A stretch of 25,520 nt of DNA from JBKJZO01 sp046715235 (lineage in GTDB: Bacteria; Actinomycetota; Actinomycetes; BP-191), in contig JBKJZO010000092.1 of assembly GCA_046715235.1 (NCBI GenBank), forward strand, positions 1 through 25,520, read 5' to 3'. Each line of letters starts with the position of its first letter. Position 1 is the first letter of the stretch. Shown one piece after another: positions 22,378-25,520 of the stretch. The translations under genes and the position numbers were made by a program. Under the pieces are notes generated by a model that saw only the letters and a program-made list of their open reading frames with translations, did no database searches and was not told where the DNA came from.

Positions 22378-23109
22378 TCAGCTGGAGGCAAACGGCAAGA
22401 TCCGGTCGAGCCAGTCGGTGACGGCGTCGTAGCGGCCGACGAGAAGGACGACCGCAAAAACCGCCAGCGTCACGGCTCCGCTGAGGGATAGCGGCGCAGC
22501 GCGCGCTGCTACCCGGCGCACTGCCGAGTCGGATGCGGCGACCGCGAGCGTGCAGACAGCCAAGGGCAAGAAAAGCCCGAAGGCGTACGCGAGCAGTAGT
22601 ACGGCGCCCCAAAAGCCGCTCGACGTGTTCGCCGCGAGGACCAAGACGCGAGCGAGGAATGGCCCCACCGAAGCGGTGAACGCGGCTCCGAACATCGATC
22701 CGAGCGCGAGCGGGCCCAGCCGGTGTGCCCGTAACACGCGCAGCCGAGCTTCTACGACGAGTACGCCCGCAACGAGGATCACCGCTGCCACCGCCGATCG
22801 CTCGAAGGCGGCGCCGGTCGTGCGTAGCGTCATGCCCGCGCCGGCCAGGAATCCGAGCGCGACGAACACGGAGCTGAAGCCGGCGGCGAATACGAGCGAT
22901 CCGAGGACCAGGCGCGCGGCCAGACTCCCGTCGCGCACCCCGCGAGTCGAGTCCGTCACCAGGCCCAGGTACGCCGGCAGCAGCGCGATCGCGCAGGGCA
23001 CGCAGAACGAGAGCACACCGTTGCCGAACGCGACCCCGATCGCGAGCGAGGGTGCGCTAATGGATCTCGGTGATCTCGGGACCGCGCTCGAACGGGTCGA
23101 GGTCGTCAT
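22378..23109 (-). CDS. CcdA/DsbD-like transmembrane protein lacking the second redox cysteine
   Basis: Six predicted membrane helices in the two-fold pseudo-repeat of CcdA, which normally carries electrons across the membrane through two cysteines, one in each repeat. Repeat 1 has SFCVPCAIALLPAYLGL, matching the usual SFLSPCVLPLLPxYL with Cys39 (plus an extra Cys36). Repeat 2 has GAAFTASVGPFLARVLVLAA where the family has TPCxGP: Ser147 stands in for the cysteine and Ala146 for the proline. The start is unclear. ATG 23109 gives 243 residues and a 53-nt overlap with the DUF3710 gene; GTG 23016 starts inside helix 1; an ATT at 23061 would overlap the DUF3710 stop. Last gene of the thioesterase-dut-DUF3710 operon. 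Redox function is doubtful. Confidence 0.75.
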   Translation of the reverse strand: MTTSTRSSAVPRSPRSISAPSLAIGVAFGNGVLSFCVPCAIALLPAYLGLVTDSTRGVRDGSLAARLVLGSLVFAAGFSSVFVALGFLAGAGMTLRTTGAAFERSAVAAVILVAGVLVVEARLRVLRAHRLGPLALGSMFGAAFTASVGPFLARVLVLAANTSSGFWGAVLLLAYAFGLFLPLAVCTLAVAASDSAVRRVAARAAPLSLSGAVTLAVFAVVLLVGRYDAVTDWLDRILPFASS

Positions 23110-23764
23110 ACCCTGGCTCGGTGTCCTCGGCCGCGGTATCGCGGACATCCTTGGGCAGGCGCAATGGCAACTGGTCGCGCGGTGCCATCGCCTCGCCGCC
23201 GCGGACCACGATGACGCTGCGAAAGACGCTTTCGAGAGGTTCGGCCTGCACCGGGTCGGTCGCGGCGGGGCCCGAGATGAGGCCGCGAAGGAACCACCGG
23301 GGACCGTCGTAGCCGATGAAGCGCGCCGAGGTGCCCTTTCCGTCGCCGCTCGGCAGGCGGGCGCGCAGCTCGCGGCCGAGCGGACCGTCGGTTTCGTCCG
23401 CGACAACCCCCTGCTCGTCGAGCGACTCACGGATCTCGTTGCGTACCTCGTCCCACAGGCCGCTACGGCGCGGCGCCGCGAACGCATTGAGCTGCATCGT
23501 GCTGTGGCCGTCGCCGACGACCGCCGCCGCGACGGAACCGTCGGGGTTGGCCTCCACCTGAAGCTCGAGCTTCTTCGGGATCGGGACGCGCAGGCCGCCG
23601 AGGTCGAGCCTGGGCAGCTCCGGGTCGGGGACGTCGGAGGGATCCCAGGGACCTGTCGTGACCGCCGGCTCCGGTTGCCCGAGAACCGCAACTTCGCGAC
23701 TGGCGGCGTCGTCGTCGCTCGCCTGCACCTCGTCGGCGTCGCTGTTCTTCTTACGCCTGAACAC
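23057..23764 (-). CDS. DUF3710 domain-containing protein
   Basis: A 235-residue cytoplasmic protein of the actinobacterial DUF3710 family, function unknown, normally found next to dut, as here. A basic start (MFRRKKNSD) and acidic linker precede the conserved block PRLDLGGLRVPIPKKLELQVE, then GSVAAAVVGDGHSTMQLNAFAAPRRSGLWDEVRNEI, GPLGRELRARLP, RFIGYDGPRWFLRGLISGPAA, and VFRSVIVVRGGEAMAPRDQLPLRLP. GTG 23764 lies 2 nt after the dut stop with GGGAG inside the end of dut, so translation is coupled. The acidic C-terminus overlaps the start region of the CcdA-like gene. Assignment is from remembered family blocks. Confidence 0.88.
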   Translation of the reverse strand: MFRRKKNSDADEVQASDDDAASREVAVLGQPEPAVTTGPWDPSDVPDPELPRLDLGGLRVPIPKKLELQVEANPDGSVAAAVVGDGHSTMQLNAFAAPRRSGLWDEVRNEIRESLDEQGVVADETDGPLGRELRARLPSGDGKGTSARFIGYDGPRWFLRGLISGPAATDPVQAEPLESVFRSVIVVRGGEAMAPRDQLPLRLPKDVRDTAAEDTEPGYDDLDPFERGPEITEIH

Positions 23765-23766
23765 CT

Positions 23767-24246
23767 TCAGCCACTCCCATCGCCATGCACCGCGTCCATC
23801 ATCGCCACGCCGCCGGTCGAACCGAAACCTCCGGCAGCACGGATGCTGTCAGGAAGTTCGCTGACCTCGATGAACGTCGCCCGCTCGACCCGCTGGACGA
23901 CGAGCTGCGCGATGCGGTCGCCGCGCGCGAAGGTCACCGGCTCCTTCGGATCGAGATTGATCAGTGTTGCCTTGATCTCACCCCGGTATCCGCTGTCGAC
24001 GGTGCCAGGGGCGTTGACAAGGCTGACGCCGTACCGCGCGGCAAGGCCAGAACGCGGGTGGACGAACGCGGCATACCCGTCGGGCAACGCGATCGCGATG
24101 CCGGTCGGAACGACGGCCCGCTCCCCCGGCGCAAGCTCGACATCGACCGTCGTCACGAGATCGGCGCCGGCGTCTCCCGGATGCGCGTAGGCCGGCAGCG
24201 GCAGCTCGGGATCGAGCCGCTGCACCATGATCTCCAGTGGTGTCAC
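23767..24246 (-). CDS. dut: dUTP diphosphatase (dUTPase)
   Basis: Trimeric cytoplasmic enzyme that hydrolyses dUTP to dUMP and diphosphate, preventing uracil incorporation and feeding dTMP synthesis. All five family motifs are seen in order: HPGDAGADL (1), HPRSGLAARYG (2), NAPGTVDSGYRGEIKATLIN (3), RGDRIAQLVVQRV (4) and the C-terminal arm GGFGSTGG (5). The 159-residue length is normal. GTG 24246 makes a GTGA overlap with the thioesterase stop and gives an N-terminus of the length seen in M. tuberculosis Dut; ATG 24228, preceded by GGAG only 3 nt upstream, is the alternative. It is in an operon with the thioesterase upstream and DUF3710 downstream. Confidence 0.96.
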   Translation of the reverse strand: MTPLEIMVQRLDPELPLPAYAHPGDAGADLVTTVDVELAPGERAVVPTGIAIALPDGYAAFVHPRSGLAARYGVSLVNAPGTVDSGYRGEIKATLINLDPKEPVTFARGDRIAQLVVQRVERATFIEVSELPDSIRAAGGFGSTGGVAMMDAVHGDGSG

Positions 24247-24785
24247 GGGTTGTAGTGCTCCGCGTCGGGGGGGAGTTCGGGGTCGGGCCACCCGTACGTC
24301 GTGAAGTGCTCCTCCGGTACGGCGACGAAGACGCCCTGCGCGCGTACAACGTCACGCTCGTCGATGCGCCCGATCGCACGGGTGTAGATCTTGCGACCCA
24401 CGACGCCGACACATTCGGCGTGGATGTTCAGTGTCGAGCCCACCGGAACCGGCCGCAGGTAGTCGACCTCGAGCCGGCCCGTGACGGCTGGTCGGTGCAG
24501 CACTGCGAGCAGGTAGCCGAGGGCCTCGTCGAACGCCGAGGCGAGGACCCCGCCGTGGGCCAGGCCCGGCGCCCCCTGGTGGTCAGCGGTGACCGTGAAT
24601 TCCGCGTCTACGGCGACGCCCGCCGCGACCGTGACGGCCAGGTGCAGCCCGGTCGGGTGGTCGCCGCCGCAGCCGAAACAGTCGCGGTAGTGCGGCGGCA
24701 GTACGGTGCCCGGCGTCGGAGCGTTGGGATGCGGATCCGGCGGCGGCGTGTCCTGAGGGGGCGCGGTCGCAATCGGGGGGGTCAC
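24243..24785 (-). CDS. PaaI-type hotdog-fold thioesterase
   Basis: A 180-residue hotdog-fold acyl-CoA thioesterase. A disordered Pro/Thr-rich N-terminus (about 1-30) precedes the YRDCFGCGGDHPTGLHL motif, a Cys-x-x-Cys-Gly signature common in this PaaI subgroup. The active-site helix is APGLAHGGVLASAFDEALGY, with the conserved HGG and the acidic residue of the helix. VTGRLEVDYLRPVPVGSTL is the typical central strand region. GTG 24785 is preceded by TAGGGT ending 6 nt upstream, so the transcript is probably leaderless. It is the first gene of the thioesterase-dut-DUF3710-CcdA-like operon. The acyl substrate is unknown. Confidence 0.88.
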   Translation of the reverse strand: MTPPIATAPPQDTPPPDPHPNAPTPGTVLPPHYRDCFGCGGDHPTGLHLAVTVAAGVAVDAEFTVTADHQGAPGLAHGGVLASAFDEALGYLLAVLHRPAVTGRLEVDYLRPVPVGSTLNIHAECVGVVGRKIYTRAIGRIDERDVVRAQGVFVAVPEEHFTTYGWPDPELPPDAEHYNP

Positions 24786-24869
24786 GGCCTGACCCTACCG
24801 ATCCGTGGCACTGCTTACGGAACCACGGGCCGCGCGCGTGACGGCCGCGCCGACGTACTGTGCGCAGCC
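24786..24869. promoter_or_regulatory. divergent promoters of thioesterase operon and SDR gene, both probably leaderless
   Basis: On the minus strand TAGGGT (24797-24792) ends 6 nt before GTG 24785. On the plus strand TACTGT (24856-24861) ends 8 nt before ATG 24870. Neither start has a Shine-Dalgarno. The -35 boxes are not clear. Confidence 0.5.
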
Positions 24870-25520
24870 ATGAGCCGAAGCGTCGTCGTCACCGGAGCCA
24901 ACAGCGGCATTGGGCTGTCGACCGTGCTCGAGCTCGCCACGCACGGGTACGACGTGATCGGCACAGCGCGCTCGTCCGACAAGGCCGAGGTCGTCGAGGC
25001 CGCGGCGGGTGAACGAGGCGTCGGCGTGCGCACGGTGGTGTGCGACGTCGCGGACGCCGCACAGACGGCAGCGGCTTTCGATGAGATCGCCACCATGACC
25101 GGCGGTGGGCCCTGGGCGGTCGTCAACAACGCCGGCTTCGCGCAGCCCGGGTCGGTCGAGGACGTCGACGACGAGGCAGCGCGGTATCAGCTCGAGGTCA
25201 ACGTCCTCGCGCCGGTGCGCATCGCGCGACTGGTGCTGCCGTCGATGCGCGAACGCGGCGAGGGACGCATCGTCATGATGTCGTCCGTGTCGGGGCGGGT
25301 GACGGTGCCGCTGCTCGGCTGGTACTCCGCGTCGAAGCACGCGCTGGAGGCGATCTCGGAAGCGTTGCACCTGGAAGCCGGGCATTTCGGCGTGCGCGTC
25401 GCGATCGTCGAGCCCGGGTTCTTCGCCACCGAGTTCCAGGGCAAGGAACCGCGGTTCGGGCTGGACGCTCCGCCCTACGACGAGCTCGACCGCCAGTGGG
25501 CGACGTCGATGGAGAAGCTG
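24870..25520 (+). CDS. short-chain dehydrogenase/reductase, 3'-truncated by window edge
   Basis: The first 217 residues of a classical SDR oxidoreductase. The cofactor motif TGANSGIG is at residues 8-15, with Arg34 suggesting NADP(H) preference. Asp59 is in CDVAD, NNAG at 86-89, Asn111, and the catalytic Ser139 (MMSSVSG), Tyr152 and Lys156 (YSASK). EPGFFATEF after the active site is the usual PG motif. ATG 24870 is supported by TACTGT just upstream. The frame is open to the end of the window, so about 50-70 residues are missing. The substrate cannot be told; it is divergent from the thioesterase operon. Confidence 0.93.
   Translation, partial: MSRSVVVTGANSGIGLSTVLELATHGYDVIGTARSSDKAEVVEAAAGERGVGVRTVVCDVADAAQTAAAFDEIATMTGGGPWAVVNNAGFAQPGSVEDVDDEAARYQLEVNVLAPVRIARLVLPSMRERGEGRIVMMSSVSGRVTVPLLGWYSASKHALEAISEALHLEAGHFGVRVAIVEPGFFATEFQGKEPRFGLDAPPYDELDRQWATSMEKL

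Noticed and set aside
22004..22612. Upstream extension of the paralog B frame to 505 residues
   Set aside because: The extension is low-quality Arg/Ala-rich sequence overlapping the CcdA-like gene; GTG 22003 has a good ribosome site and matches the MSEQxPYAA start of paralog A.
23110..23691. Upstream extension of the CcdA-like frame to 437 residues
   Set aside because: Ser/Arg/Pro-rich shadow of the DUF3710 gene with no family resemblance.
1..25520. tRNA, rRNA, transposase, integrase, phage or toxin-antitoxin genes
   Set aside because: Looked for by eye on both strands; nothing with convincing motifs was seen. A tRNA scan and profile search would be decisive.

Overview
The window looks like chromosomal DNA of a high-GC actinomycete (Actinomycetota). 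G/C-rich third positions, many GTG starts, several probably leaderless starts (a TANNNT hexamer 6-8 nt before the start codon) and gene order all point there. The order RNase D, dxs, 23S/tRNA uracil methyltransferase, two TrkA proteins, OB-fold protein, DUF3710 and dut resembles the Rv2681-Rv2697c stretch of Mycobacterium tuberculosis and the dxs-whiI neighbourhood of Streptomyces. This synteny is recalled, not computed. I cannot fix the genus; a Nocardioides-like or related lineage is only a guess.

Layout. 1-1249: the end of a NitT/TauT-type ABC importer operon (permease, ATPase). 1246-5958 (minus strand): a four-gene operon. In transcription order it holds a secreted subtilase with a C-terminal Trp-pentad tail, a small secreted protein built almost only of the same Trp pentads, a polytopic membrane sensor with a GAF-like domain but no kinase domain, and a NarL-type histidine kinase. 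A LuxR/NarL-type response regulator (6226-6897) is divergent from it across a 267-nt control region. This is the most unusual part of the window: a candidate protease/Trp-repeat/two-component module. 6943-10689: RNase D, a GNAT acetyltransferase, and, convergent with them, an M23 peptidase followed by an isolated rmlA. 10850-14374: a FadB-like protein that has lost its NAD-binding domain, an unrecognised 283-aa protein and an HSL-type esterase. 14470-18100 (minus): TrmA/RlmD-type methyltransferase, a 122-aa conserved-looking protein and dxs. 18202-19541: a TrkA pair for potassium uptake. 19554-22003 (minus): OB-fold protein and two tandem paralogous membrane-anchored proteins with Pro/Gln-rich cytoplasmic tails. 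22378-24785 (minus): an overlapping operon of PaaI thioesterase, dUTPase, DUF3710 protein and a CcdA-like protein lacking its second redox cysteine. 24870 to the end: the start of a short-chain dehydrogenase.

How the genes may work together. The subtilase, pentad protein, membrane sensor and kinase are separated by only 3-9 nt and probably translated coupled. A NarL-family regulator next door is the expected kind of partner for an HisKA_3 kinase, so a cell-surface sensing/proteolysis circuit is plausible. The same regulator also sits where Streptomyces carries the orphan sporulation regulator whiI, beside RNase D, so its real partner is open. The rest is mostly housekeeping: isoprenoid precursor synthesis, RNA modification and decay, K+ uptake, nucleotide sanitation, cell-wall hydrolysis and dTDP-sugar synthesis. 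I see no tRNA, rRNA, CRISPR array, transposase or phage gene.
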